The notes: generated by a model from the letters alone, not told the origin. A stretch of 64,000 nucleotides of DNA from Pseudomonas sp. CCI4.2 (GCF_034350045.1 NZ_CP133781.1:3644501-3708500); one strand, 5' to 3'; positions 1 to 11,245 are shown, counted from the first letter of the stretch. Program-made: numbers and translations.

Positions 1-8
1 GAGAATGG

Positions 9-524
9 ATGAAAGCTGATATCAGCGATGCTCCCGAACGAGTCATCGGAAGACGTCACAAAAGTAGCGTTTTCTACATAGTCCTCAGTCTGGCGATTGG
101 AAGCATAGCCACGATAGCTGCACTGCAGTTTATAAGCCGAGCCCCTAGCATCAACTCAGCATACAAAAGGTCGATGAGTTCAACCGGGGGAAAAGAGGGG
201 CTGATTAGCGCAAGTGAGATACCGCCGCGGCAAGATCTCGACTCCTCGCGGCCTCAAGCATCATCGAACATACTTCTGCCAGCCAACACGACTCGGCAAA
301 CCGTCTTTAACGATCAGAACTTCATTTCCAAAGGTGCTGACAACGTAGTTACCCTTCGCGTTGGCGATGATGCTTTCCCACGGAAAGAGTTCTCAAAGAA
401 AGTAAAGCTAACCATCGTCAGGCAATCGCCCAGTATGAAAGAGCGTGCGTGCTGGCCCTATAAGCAGGGAAGTATCGAATCCCGAAACTGTCACGCTTTG
501 ATCGGCCTCAAGCATCGAGACTAG
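9..524 (+). CDS. Hypothetical protein with N-terminal membrane anchor
   Basis: 171 residues, family not recognised. A single hydrophobic helix at about residues 22-43 follows a charged N-terminus, so the protein is probably anchored in the inner membrane with the rest in the periplasm. The middle is rich in Ser, Pro and Gln and looks disordered. The C-terminal third (from the LRVGDD motif) looks folded and carries two cysteines in a Cys-Trp-Pro...Asn-Cys-His segment. The start lies only 8 bases inside the window, so the upstream context is unseen and a longer N-terminus is possible. No function is assigned. Confidence 0.55.
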   Translation: MKADISDAPERVIGRRHKSSVFYIVLSLAIGSIATIAALQFISRAPSINSAYKRSMSSTGGKEGLISASEIPPRQDLDSSRPQASSNILLPANTTRQTVFNDQNFISKGADNVVTLRVGDDAFPRKEFSKKVKLTIVRQSPSMKERACWPYKQGSIESRNCHALIGLKHRD

Positions 525-766
525 GCTTGAGCTAGTCACAGCAAAACCATGGTCACCACCTATGTGGCGAGTACGCATATACGCATAAGAGAAAGACATG
601 CGCCTTACCGGCCATTACCGGCTGGGAGTCACTTAGCGATGCTGGCGGTAACGGGCACAAATCGGCCAAAACCTGGCGGTCGGAATGCCCACCAAGTTAC
701 CCGACAACAGCCGTTGAAGACTTGATTTGAAGGCTGGCGACAGTGCGTGAAAGTTCGATCCCGGCG

Positions 767-1131
767 TCAACTCGGTTCGGCTAACGCCATCCGTTTGCGC
801 CAATTTATCCAGCCGATCACACATGACCATGTCGCCACAACGAGCGGTGGCATAGCGTGCCCCTATTCGCCGTGGATGATGACGGTCGCGAGGGCGGCAA
901 ACATGACAGTGCAGCCCAGAGCCGAGCCTAACAGGCGACTCGGGGCCCGGAAAAGCAAAATAGCAGCAGCGAGTTCCAGGGATCCGGTCACATAATGGAA
1001 CCAGCAGAGTACCCCCATTTAAGGTATTCCTCGTAGATAGATCCCAGGGCGAAGATGTTGCTAAGCAAACCCACCACGAAGAAAGCGGCGAGAGCCAAGG
1101 GTAAGACTTGGCGCCAAGAGATTTTAGACAT
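767..1131 (-). pseudogene. DoxX-like membrane protein, broken by frameshift and nonsense codon
   Basis: Reading leftward from ATG at 1131 gives MSKISWRQVLPLALAAFF and a hydrophobic segment, then YEEYLKWGY. There a single-base deletion (near 1020) shifts the frame. The continuation in the next frame (WFHYVTGSLELAAAILLF) matches the usual DoxX-like pattern, as does VMFAALATVIIHGE. This is followed by an in-frame TAG where a Tyr codon would be expected, and the homology continues (HAMPPLVVAT) to a TGA at 767. DoxX-like proteins are four-helix membrane proteins of about 120-140 residues, the length seen here if both lesions are repaired. The gene is decayed and not expected to be functional. Confidence 0.6.
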
Positions 1132-1179
1132 TTGTCCGACCTTAGATGATGAGTTTGAAAGAATACGTTCCGAAAGCCG

Positions 1180-1660
1180 TATCCGTCCGCAGACCCGCGG
1201 ACCTACGCTGTAGCGGCCTTATGGGTCGCCGCGAAGACGTCGCGGGCGGACGTTGTGCCAGGGACATGCTCCGAACCCTCCACCCCTAGGTCCATCCAGC
1301 CTGAGTTGCCAGGATTGATCTGGACCGCCTGCTAATCACCGATCACCGATCACGACCTGACCGCAGCCTTTCTGAATGATGAACAGTGCCACCAAGAGTG
1401 ACTGTGACCTTTGACGGTGTCGCCGGGCTTGAGCCATTGCATTGAAACCACCATGGCCGGGATCAGTTCACAGCCATCCAACCTTTGCTCGGAAGCAAGC
1501 GCCACGATGTCGACACCACAGTCTCCATCAATTGATCACGTGTCTGGCCCATGGCTGTGGCATTCCATACCCGTGCAGGGGTTGGGCTCTGTTTGAGGCT
1601 TTCGCGAAAATGCTGGTAGTTGAAAAACGCGCCTTGAATAGCGATCACAGAGTTCCTCTT
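1180..1660 (-). pseudogene. Probable decayed cupin-domain gene
   Basis: No intact gene occupies this stretch. On the minus strand one frame gives VSMQWLKPGDTVKGHSHS followed by WWH, a typical cupin motif 1 (G-x5-H-x-H). In a neighbouring frame it continues LFIIQKGCGQVVIGD, the usual next strand of the barrel. At least two frameshifts and stop codons (near 1350 and 1365) interrupt it, so it cannot encode a complete protein. It lies next to the DoxX-like pseudogene and just downstream of the RidA-like gene, and may be the decayed end of a former cluster. The identification rests on the motif alone. Confidence 0.4.
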
Positions 1661-1689
1661 GAGTCATACCGAAAAATAATGATCGTGCG

Positions 1690-2160
1690 TTAAACCACCG
1701 CCGCAATCAGGTCTATTTCGACGGGCGCGTTCTTAGGCAGCTGATAAACGCCCACCGAAGTGCGGGTATGAAGACCAGCCTCTCCCAGTACGCTGTGTAA
1801 GATGTGTGATGCGCCGTTAGCTACCTCACTCTGTTGGGTGAAGCCGTCGGCTGAATTGACGAAAACGGTCATTCGCAATATGGCCTCGATGCCGTCCAGC
1901 GACCCGATTTTTTGCCGTATCAGCGCAAGGCAGCGCAGCGCGCTGATTTGGGCGGCGTGCTGCGCTTCAGCAAGGCTGACCTGCGCGCCCACTCGGCCAG
2001 GATAAACCACCTGTTCGTCTACACGAGGCACCTGCCCACTGATGTAGAGGTGACTCCCGTGTTGTACGGCCGGGGCATAGTCCCCGCCCAATTTCAGACC
2101 GGAGTTAAATGAACAGCCCAGTTGCTTAAGAGCTGCTGCAAATCGTTGTTCACGGGACAT
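1690..2160 (-). CDS. RidA/YjgF-family protein (variant lacking the usual arginine)
   Basis: 156 residues from ATG 2160, chosen because AAGGAG sits 6-7 bases upstream; in-frame starts at 2178 and 2175 lack such a site. The YjgF/RidA fold is recognisable from YISGQVPR, LIRQKIGSLDGIEAILRMTVFVNS and QLPKNAPVEIDLIAAV. In canonical RidA an Arg (Arg105 of the E. coli protein) precedes LPK and binds the imine or carboxylate substrate. Here that position is Gln, so ordinary 2-aminoacrylate deaminase activity is doubtful. It is the third gene of a leftward unit behind the MFS and ATP-grasp genes (14 bases from the ATP-grasp stop). Inference: it handles a reactive intermediate of that pathway. Confidence 0.85.
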   Translation of the reverse strand: MSREQRFAAALKQLGCSFNSGLKLGGDYAPAVQHGSHLYISGQVPRVDEQVVYPGRVGAQVSLAEAQHAAQISALRCLALIRQKIGSLDGIEAILRMTVFVNSADGFTQQSEVANGASHILHSVLGEAGLHTRTSVGVYQLPKNAPVEIDLIAAVV

Positions 2161-2174
2161 GTTTATCTCCTTCA

Positions 2175-3446
2175 TCAAGCCTCCCTCGCAAGAAACTGCT
2201 GGCCAATACTTATGTTGGCCTGGACGCTTTCCGCCAATTGCAGAAGCTGCGTCTGCAAGCGCTTGGCGTCGGTATCAAACACGATGACATGGCCGATGAA
2301 GCCCATGTTGTCGACCACCACGGTAGAAACGCTGTCACCCGGCTCTTTGGTGTAGGCCGAATCTATAATTTCGATATCCAACGCATGTGCCAAGTGGGCG
2401 ATGTTCGGCAAGGAAATCAGCACACCATCTTCGGTCGCGCTGAGCAGCCTTATTCCGCAGTAGCCCCGGGCAATCAGTGGTCGATGATCCCGATAGCCTT
2501 CCACTGCCCATCGGACCCAGGTCTGCCAAGGGTCAAAGTCAGTGAAGGCATGTCGTGCCAGATCCCAGATATGCATTCCAGCAGGTCGCATATTTGTTTC
2601 CACTGCACTAGTACGACGGTCGTCTTTGAAGAAAATCTCGTTGTGGTAGGCACCGTTGCATGGAGCGACTATGCAACGGATATGCTCGCCTGCCACCTCG
2701 ACACGCTGGGCATCACTGCGCGCAAGGGGGGCCGGTACTATCTGTTGAATCTCTGCCCGATACGCGCCTTCAGTGGTGGTTTTTTCGGTGATCCAGCTGC
2801 GTCCCGCAACATAGTCCCAGCTGTACTCGCGAGCATCGGTTACTAAAGTTTCTACGATAATCCCACTGGCGTGATAGGGCTCAAGAGCGTTCCAGGCGCT
2901 AGCGCACCGCTCTACCCTTTCGATCACCTGGCAACCGCGGCTTGCGCCTTCGCAAGTCGGTTTTATAAAAGCGCGCCCGCCCATCCCTTTTACGCGCTGA
3001 ATCAGATTTTCTAGGTTATCTACGGGATAGGAAAGCACCGAATCATAGGTAGCAGGTGCCTCAGCATGGCTAATTTCGAGACTTCTGAGAACCTGCTTGT
3101 CGAGCCCGGCCCGCGCTTCAGCCGGTGTGATGCCGGGGAGGCTAAAGAGGGTTGCAAGCGCCGCACCCAGCAAGACGCCTCGGTCAGAGAACGGCAATAC
3201 GCCGATGATCTGAGGGCCATCGGACAGATGTTCCTGCATTTGCTTAACGGCGCTATCCAGCTCCGAGGGCGCGAATGATATCTGCACAACTTGGTCAGCC
3301 ACCAGATGATCGCGGTGGCTCAGGGTTTCAACCAGCAGGATCAACTGGGCGTCATAGCGCGCTGAGGCAATGCTGCGCAGTTTTGCAATGTCCATGACTC
3401 GGCTGCCGTTGTAGCCCACCACGATGATGCTTTTGAGTTTGTTCAT
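2175..3446 (-). CDS. ATP-grasp ligase of unknown product
   Basis: 423 residues. The ATP-grasp fold is indicated by FIKPTCEGASRG (Lys162 in the ATP-binding sheet), the HNEIFF strand (Glu270) and the Mg-binding signature ETNMRPAG (Glu283, Asn285, Arg287). A Rossmann-like N-terminal preATP-grasp region begins IIVVGYNGS. The length and architecture fit the family of L-amino acid ligases and related carboxylate-amine ligases (BacD, DdaF type), which activate a carboxylate as acyl phosphate and couple it to an amine. A GGAG site lies 6 bases before ATG. It sits 37 bases after the MFS gene and 14 bases before the RidA-like gene, with a divergent MocR regulator upstream. Substrate and product are unknown; a carbamoyl-phosphate- or biotin-type carboxylase is unlikely at this length. 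Confidence 0.8.
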   Translation of the reverse strand: MNKLKSIIVVGYNGSRVMDIAKLRSIASARYDAQLILLVETLSHRDHLVADQVVQISFAPSELDSAVKQMQEHLSDGPQIIGVLPFSDRGVLLGAALATLFSLPGITPAEARAGLDKQVLRSLEISHAEAPATYDSVLSYPVDNLENLIQRVKGMGGRAFIKPTCEGASRGCQVIERVERCASAWNALEPYHASGIIVETLVTDAREYSWDYVAGRSWITEKTTTEGAYRAEIQQIVPAPLARSDAQRVEVAGEHIRCIVAPCNGAYHNEIFFKDDRRTSAVETNMRPAGMHIWDLARHAFTDFDPWQTWVRWAVEGYRDHRPLIARGYCGIRLLSATEDGVLISLPNIAHLAHALDIEIIDSAYTKEPGDSVSTVVVDNMGFIGHVIVFDTDAKRLQTQLLQLAESVQANISIGQQFLAREA

Positions 3447-3483
3447 GAGTGCTCCGTGCCTCGCAGCAAGAATGGACGCTGGC

Positions 3484-4581
3484 CTATTGAGCCATGGCTG
3501 CCGAGTGTTTGCGGTTCATCAGGTACCAAGTCACTATTCCAACGATGCCCAGACAGCCTAGAAACAGAGCGTTGTAGGACGGAGGCACTACACGCATCAC
3601 TAGCACGGTCAGTCCAGCGCCGACGCCTAGGGCGACTTCCTTAGCGAACATGCCGTTTTGCTTGACTGAGAAATAGTCCAGGTAGCTGAATGCACACTCA
3701 GCCAAGGACAGCAACGCTACCCATACCAGAGCCCCTACAAGGGTTTGCACATGGAAAGCTGCGGGTATTGCCAGTACCACGAACCCCGCGGCAATGATGC
3801 CGATTACGGTAAATATCTTGAGGCTTCCGGTTTTTTCGATCAGACGCATGATGGGCACTTGCATGAAAACCACCACTGCGCTGTTGAGGATCAACATTCC
3901 CCCGTACCAGTAGGGCAATGCGCCCGACTCAAGCAGGATGGCCTGAGGCAGAATCGAAAAAACCCCGAATAGCTTGATACCCATGATGGTACCGGCAATC
4001 ACCCATGGCAGCTGATTACGCCACTGCGCAGAGGCTGACGATTTGGGTATGGAAGGTAATGCCTCGTGCTTAACGCCCATGGCAATGGGCAGGCAGAGCA
4101 ATACGAACAATGCGGCGCCCGTGAAAAAGACAGTCGGCGTCAACTCGGGTGTCAGCAGGATAAGTCCCGCGATCAGGCTTCCCGTGTTCATCGCGACACG
4201 GTTGTACGCGGCGCCTTCCTTGGTTTGTGCGGCCTCGCTTTTAATGAGGTAACCAGCAATGGCGATGCCATAAGCGAAGAGCATCGCGGCAAGCATGCCC
4301 AAGGTGGCCTGCTTACTCAGCGCCAGCAATGCCAAGCCCGCTGCCGCGCACAATAAGCTTGCACTGAGTGCCTTGCGGCCGAAAAACAGCAGGGTCAGCG
4401 GCAATAGTAATAACAGTGCCCGGTAGCCCAGTGCCAGAATGCTGTTGGTGGCGGTGTCCAGCCAAACGTTGGCTTTACCCAGCACGGCGAACAACGACAC
4501 GGCCGTGATGATCCGGATCAAGAACAGGCGGACATTAACAGCAGGTTTTGCGGCCTGGGTGGCAGAAAGGTCAAGGCTCAT
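3484..4581 (-). CDS. Major facilitator superfamily transporter
   Basis: 365 residues from ATG 4581, which has AGAAGAGAG upstream; an in-frame ATG at 4608 is possible. The protein is almost entirely hydrophobic, with about 11-12 membrane helices and short charged loops, as in MFS exporters. No substrate-specific signature was recognised. It is the first gene of the leftward unit and directly faces the MocR gene. Beside an ATP-grasp ligase an export role for the small-molecule product is the natural inference, but uptake cannot be excluded. Confidence 0.75.
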   Translation of the reverse strand: MSLDLSATQAAKPAVNVRLFLIRIITAVSLFAVLGKANVWLDTATNSILALGYRALLLLLPLTLLFFGRKALSASLLCAAAGLALLALSKQATLGMLAAMLFAYGIAIAGYLIKSEAAQTKEGAAYNRVAMNTGSLIAGLILLTPELTPTVFFTGAALFVLLCLPIAMGVKHEALPSIPKSSASAQWRNQLPWVIAGTIMGIKLFGVFSILPQAILLESGALPYWYGGMLILNSAVVVFMQVPIMRLIEKTGSLKIFTVIGIIAAGFVVLAIPAAFHVQTLVGALVWVALLSLAECAFSYLDYFSVKQNGMFAKEVALGVGAGLTVLVMRVVPPSYNALFLGCLGIVGIVTWYLMNRKHSAAMAQ

Positions 4582-4692
4582 AGTGGCTCTCTTCTGATTA
4601 CGTAGCACACCCTAAAGGCGAGCGACATGTGACTGGCGATGCAGTCTTGGCGAAAATAGGATGCTCATGCATAGTAGATAGGCGATGACGGT

Positions 4693-4709
4693 TTGGTCAG
4701 AGCAACCAA
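4693..4709. promoter_or_regulatory. Candidate MocR operator in divergent promoter region
   Basis: TTGGT-N7-ACCAA, a perfect 5-bp inverted repeat between the divergent MFS and MocR starts. MocR-type regulators usually bind near their own gene and control the divergent neighbour. The assignment is by position and symmetry only. Confidence 0.3.
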
Positions 4710-4751
4710 GCTTTAAAACCTCTGAACTTTATTGCTGGAGCCACCAGTACA

Positions 4752-6170
4752 ATGCAACGACAGCGTGCGGTCATTGCCGCCATCGAGTTCCAGCCCGGTC
4801 AGCCACTGGTACAGCAGATTGCCGACCACTTTACTCAGGTCATCGGCTTGGGCCACTTACAGCCGGGTACGCGGCTGCCGCCCATTCGTGAATTGACCAG
4901 TTTACTGAGCGTGGGGAAGTCGACCGTGGTCGATGCGCTGGATCGCCTGCGTGCTGCAGGACTTGTCGCCTCAAGGCAAGGGGCGGGGCACTATGTAACG
5001 CGTGATGCACTGGCCACACAAATCCATGTAGCACGGGACCTGTTACCCCAAGACACGCTGAGCGTATTACGCCACGCCTTGCTATTGGACAACGGTTCTC
5101 TGCGACCCGGTTGCGGATTTCTGCCCTCTTCGTGGTTACCCACAGACGACCTAATGAAGGCCATGCGGGGCACTCTTCGCGCGACTTCGTTGCGCATGGG
5201 AGAATATGGCGCTGCAGCCGGTTATCTGCCGTTGCGCCAGTGGTTGCGGGTCAAGCTCAATACCTTAGGCATCGATGTGCCAGTGGAGCAAATTGTCACC
5301 ACTGCCAATACCGTGCATGGGATAGACATGTTGCTGCGCATGTTACTGGCGCGCGGCGACCGGGTGCTGGTAGACGACCCTTGTTACTTCAATTTTCGGG
5401 CGAACCTGGCCTACCACGGTGCTACCCCAGTGGCCGTGGCCCGCAGTGTCGATGGCGTTGATTTCGACGCCTTAGAACACCTGTTGATCACCCAACGACC
5501 CAAGGTGTATCTGACCAACAGCGCCCTGCACAACCCCACCGGCCATTCGTTCTCAGCGGCGCAGGTCTATCGTTTGCTGGAGTTGTGCCATCGTTACGGC
5601 GTGCACATCATTGAGGACGATCTGTACTGCGACATCCAGCACAAGCGCACGCCTCGCCTGGCCGCCGCTGGCGGTCTGAAGTCGGTGAGCTACATTTCCG
5701 GCTTCTCAAAAACTCTAACGGCTAACAGCCGAGTCAGTTATGCGGTACTCAATGCTGAACTAGCTGGTCGCATGACGTCACTGAAGATGACAAGCGGGGG
5801 CGTAACCTCTGAGCTGACCGAACAGATCATTCACCGGATGCTGAGTGAAGGCAGCTATGAGCGTCATACCCGACGTATTGTTGACCGGCTCTGCGAATCG
5901 AGCGCTAGGGTGGCCAGTTGGCTGCGCGAATCTGGGTGCGAAGTCGCATCTAAGCAGGGCGAGGGCCTTTTCCTTTGGACCCAGTTGCCTACCGGAGTCG
6001 ACGCGCAAGCCTTGGCTCGGCAGGGGTTGCAGCACGAATTGGTCTTGGCCCCAGGCGCTTTGCTAAGTACACAGGCCGACGCTTGGCGTTACATGCGTTT
6101 CAACGTCGGCCACAGCGACAGCCAAGTGGTTCGCAACAGTTTTTTCCGCCTGTTGGATAGCCAAGCCTGA
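4752..6170 (+). CDS. MocR-type transcriptional regulator (GntR HTH fused to PLP aminotransferase fold)
   Basis: 472 residues. The N-terminal winged HTH of the GntR family covers about residues 10-85 (LVQQIADHF, GTRLPPIREL, STVVDALDRLRAAGL). A fold-type I aminotransferase domain follows, with the nucleotide-sugar-like DDPCYFNF segment, the NPTG motif in LHNPTGHSF, IIEDDLYCD and the PLP-binding Lys320 in ISGFSKTLT. MocR proteins use PLP or its amino-acid adduct as effector rather than performing transamination. The gene is divergent from MFS/ATP-grasp/RidA, so it most likely controls that unit in response to an amino acid or amine. A GGAG lies 11 bases before the ATG. Confidence 0.88.
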   Translation: MQRQRAVIAAIEFQPGQPLVQQIADHFTQVIGLGHLQPGTRLPPIRELTSLLSVGKSTVVDALDRLRAAGLVASRQGAGHYVTRDALATQIHVARDLLPQDTLSVLRHALLLDNGSLRPGCGFLPSSWLPTDDLMKAMRGTLRATSLRMGEYGAAAGYLPLRQWLRVKLNTLGIDVPVEQIVTTANTVHGIDMLLRMLLARGDRVLVDDPCYFNFRANLAYHGATPVAVARSVDGVDFDALEHLLITQRPKVYLTNSALHNPTGHSFSAAQVYRLLELCHRYGVHIIEDDLYCDIQHKRTPRLAAAGGLKSVSYISGFSKTLTANSRVSYAVLNAELAGRMTSLKMTSGGVTSELTEQIIHRMLSEGSYERHTRRIVDRLCESSARVASWLRESGCEVASKQGEGLFLWTQLPTGVDAQALARQGLQHELVLAPGALLSTQADAWRYMRFNVGHSDSQVVRNSFFRLLDSQA

Positions 6171-6178
6171 CAACAGTA

Positions 6179-6313
6179 TTACTGTCCGTTTAATAAACAC
6201 TCAAGCGGGTGGAGCCTAAATTCAGGCAACTTTTCAGCGATCATCTCCGCTGCGGCAGGCATTGACGGGTCCTGCTCGATAATCTGGCGGCGACTGCAAC
6301 CGAGCAGCATCAT
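6179..6313 (-). other. Short open frame, possible gene remnant
   Basis: A 44-codon frame beginning MMLLGCSRRQII and ending with PEFRLHPLECLLNGQ. The frame stays open about 20 codons upstream of the ATG and has no ribosome binding site, so it looks more like the 3-prime end of a lost gene than an independent one. Family not recognised. The remaining sequence to 6630 holds no convincing gene. Confidence 0.2.
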
Positions 6314-6629
6314 TGGTTTATATGACGCACTGGCGAGAATACTTTCCGCTACTTGGCAAGTGTTTGCAGTAGCCCACGGAGCCGTCTTCTGATTCTAGAC
6401 TTCTCGTGTTCGAAGTGGCCCTTACCAACGCGCAAATTCTGCCAATGAACAACCAACGAAGTGTCCAAACGTACGCAAGCCCTAAGCGTTCTGGTCTCGG
6501 TGCGCAGTAGACAAAATGTCCGCTTCTGGCCGAAAACTGCCCTATCCCAAAAGGCAACCCTTGCCTGCCGCCCCATCATCCGGCCTACTCCAGCGCTGGT
6601 CTTTCAGCCTCATACAGAGCATCCCCAAA

Positions 6630-7517
6630 ATGCTTTTTTCCACACTATTAAACGGTAAGCCGCTGGAGTCTGATCAATCCGAGGTCATCGTCCCTTGGTG
6701 GAGCTTTACCAAAACAGTGCTCGCATTAGCGGCGCTTTCATTGGTTCGAGACGGTTTGATTGAGCTGGATGCGTCTTTGTCGGAGGGTCAATTTACTCTG
6801 CGGCAACTGCTCAAGCACCAAGCGGGGCTGGCTGACTATGGAGAGCTGAAGGAATACCACGCGGCGGTTGCCGGAGGCGACGTCCCATGGTCAACGAAAG
6901 AAATGATGCAGCGTCTCGATGCTTCCAAGTTGCGTTGCGCGCCGGGCGCTGGCTGGCGGTATTCCAACGTGGGTTATATGTTCGTGGGAAGACTGATTGA
7001 GCGGGTGACGGGGCTTAGCCTTGGCGATGCCTTAGTTGAGCGCGTGTTTTCGCCCTTCGGTTTGTCCAACGTACGACTAGCAAAAACGCCAGAGGATTTG
7101 CTGGGTGTCTATCTCGGCTCTGCGTCGACTTATCACCCCGGTTGGGTCTATCACGGTCTGTTGGTCGGCCCACTTAATCAAACGACTGTTCTGCTGGACC
7201 AACTGCTGAATGGGTCATTCCTCTCATCTTTTTTGCAGAACGAGATGCTAGATGCAATCGTGCTCGGCGGACCGATGCCAGGACGGCCCTGGATTACTCC
7301 AGGCTATGGTCTCGGTCTTATGATTGGCGGCGTGAGTACCGGACAGACTCTTATCGGGCATACCGGCGCGGGGCCGGGCGGGGTTATTGCGGTGTATCAC
7401 TGTTCAAATGGAACAAGCACAGCCACCTGTTCAGTGTTCAGTGAAGGCAATGACGAAGGGAGCGTCGAAATGGAGGCATCGAGGCGGCTTTTGGCTGCTG
7501 TCCAGACAATGTGCTAG
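6630..7517 (+). CDS. Serine hydrolase, beta-lactamase/PBP-like family
   Basis: 295 residues from ATG 6630. Conserved motifs are Ser-x-x-Lys in WWSFTKTVLA near the N-terminus, Tyr-Ser-Asn in WRYSNVGYMF, and a His-Thr-Gly box in IGHTGAGPGG, which is the order of class C-like beta-lactamase family (PF00144) hydrolases. There is no signal peptide, so the enzyme is probably cytoplasmic, acting as an esterase or peptidase; the substrate is unknown. An upstream in-frame ATG at 6516 gives a low-complexity, proline-rich extension unlike the family and was not used. The ribosome site before 6630 is weak, leaving the start uncertain. Confidence 0.75.
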   Translation: MLFSTLLNGKPLESDQSEVIVPWWSFTKTVLALAALSLVRDGLIELDASLSEGQFTLRQLLKHQAGLADYGELKEYHAAVAGGDVPWSTKEMMQRLDASKLRCAPGAGWRYSNVGYMFVGRLIERVTGLSLGDALVERVFSPFGLSNVRLAKTPEDLLGVYLGSASTYHPGWVYHGLLVGPLNQTTVLLDQLLNGSFLSSFLQNEMLDAIVLGGPMPGRPWITPGYGLGLMIGGVSTGQTLIGHTGAGPGGVIAVYHCSNGTSTATCSVFSEGNDEGSVEMEASRRLLAAVQTMC

Positions 7518-7598
7518 CGGCGATACAGACCACTTCAAGTGAAAGCTAGGTTCGTCGATAACAATGTGCATTTACAGCGCGAAACAACAACAGCCCAC

Positions 7599-8033
7599 TC
7601 AAACATTCCCACCCCCCAACCGCGAAAACGAATACCGGTCAATATCAGTCCTTAACTGCCAACCCTGACTGTTCCAATAATCCGCCGCTGCCGTATTGGT
7701 CTTGATCACGTCGAGATGGCATTTAAGTATTCCGTGTTCCTCAAGCGTGGAAAGGCAGCGGTCCACCAACGCATTGGCGATGCCTTGCCGCCGATATTCG
7801 GGTGAGACGACCAAGTGCTGCAAATACCCTCGGCGGCCATCGTGGCCGGACATGATGCAGCCGCAGAGGACCGTTCCGTCTTCGGCGATGAAGCTCATTC
7901 CGGGGTTCCGTTCTAGATAGCGTGAGGTCGATTCACGGGAGTCGGCATCGCGGAAGGTGACGCCCGGAGTGGAGCGCATGAGGGCGATGACCGAGTCGTA
8001 ATCGTCTAGGGTCATGACGCGCAGCGTGAACAT
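7599..8033 (-). CDS. GNAT family N-acetyltransferase
   Basis: 144 residues, the length of a minimal GNAT domain. The acetyl-CoA loop is clear: LQHLVVSPEYRRQGIANALVDRC, matching the R/Q-x-x-G-x-G/A motif A. The last third (KTNTAAADYWNSQGW) is the usual motif B strand-helix. The N-terminal MTLDDYDSVIALM is typical for small soluble GNATs of unknown substrate. It lies alone between a serine hydrolase and a SnoaL-like gene; no operon partner suggests a substrate. Confidence 0.85.
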   Translation of the reverse strand: MFTLRVMTLDDYDSVIALMRSTPGVTFRDADSRESTSRYLERNPGMSFIAEDGTVLCGCIMSGHDGRRGYLQHLVVSPEYRRQGIANALVDRCLSTLEEHGILKCHLDVIKTNTAAADYWNSQGWQLRTDIDRYSFSRLGGGNV

Positions 8034-8100
8034 GGTTTGAGCCTGGCTTTGTCGGCGGTCGGGCTCGGCAGCCTAGCAGATCCCTTGAGCGCGCCGCAGG

Positions 8101-8511
8101 TCAGCGGGAATAATCGTTGTTACCCACTAGCTGCGCTTCGATAGCCGCTTTGTCGATGACCGACCAGACCTGTTCGATCTTTTCGCCGTTGAATCGGTAG
8201 AAGACGTTTTCGGTGAAGAACACTTTCTTTCCGTTCACCGGCAGGCCGAGAAATAGAGCTTTTGGGGTACACACGAAGTTTAGGCGAGCGGCTATGTAGT
8301 CCGATTCGGCAATCAGCAGCTGGATGTTGAAATGCAGGTCCGGGATTTGATCGAAGTCTCTTTCCAGCATTTCGCGGTAGCCGATGAGTCCGATACGGCG
8401 ATCGTTGTAGTACACGTCCTCATGCACAAAGGTGTCGAGCGCTGGCCAGTTTTGCTCGTTCAGGCAGGCGATGTAGCCGCGGTACAGGTTGGGAAGGTCG
8501 GTTTTGGTCAT
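8101..8511 (-). CDS. SnoaL-like / ester cyclase-type protein
   Basis: 136 residues from ATG 8511, chosen for the AAGGTGAC site just upstream; longer frames to 8697 give an atypical extension. The domain matches the NTF2-like SnoaL family: LYRGYIACLNEQNWPALDTFVHEDVYYND, MLERDFDQIPDLHFNIQLLIAESDYIAARL and GKKVFFTENVFYRFNGEKIEQVWSVID. Members include polyketide cyclases and many uncharacterised ester cyclase proteins that bind small hydrophobic ligands. Substrate unknown. Confidence 0.8.
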   Translation of the reverse strand: MTKTDLPNLYRGYIACLNEQNWPALDTFVHEDVYYNDRRIGLIGYREMLERDFDQIPDLHFNIQLLIAESDYIAARLNFVCTPKALFLGLPVNGKKVFFTENVFYRFNGEKIEQVWSVIDKAAIEAQLVGNNDYSR

Positions 8512-8870
8512 GGCTGTCACCTTGGTTTTCATCGGGTACGTTTGAAAATAGTTGATCACGAGCGCCGTCGGCATAGGGTTGCTTGGTTTTTTGTAGGGAA
8601 TGATGCCTGATCTCTGAGGTCGAATTGTCGAGCGGCTATTGGGACCGCTTCTCGGTTCATCGTGGGCAAGCACGCTCCTGCAGGTAATCTTTGTCATTCA
8701 ATAAGTTATGCAGTTTTTGGACGCGCGTTTCTTCGTTGGTAACAGAGAATACCTATCGAGCGCCTATGCTCTCTCTATTAGAACTCTCCCGGAAGGGGTC
8801 TAGTCTTGACCTAGCGTCGGCGTAAGCCGGCCCGCTGAAACCTGATAGGGAGATGCTCAACGCTTCGTGA

Positions 8871-11171
<2,301 letters not shown>

Positions 11172-11204
11172 AACCTGCGTTGGACCGTTGCCTCTGAAAA
11201 CCTG

Positions 11205-11236
11205 CAACGCCTCCCGTGTGGAGGCGTTGTGGTTTT
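11205..11236 (+). terminator. Rho-independent terminator of katG
   Basis: Ten-base-pair perfect stem CAACGCCTCC / GGAGGCGTTG with a CGTGT loop, followed by TGGTTTTT. Confidence 0.85.
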
Positions 11237-11245
11237 TGAGGCCAT

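Noticed and set aside
2238-2846. 202-codon open frame on the plus strand
   Set aside because: Antisense to the ATP-grasp gene, no domain pattern.
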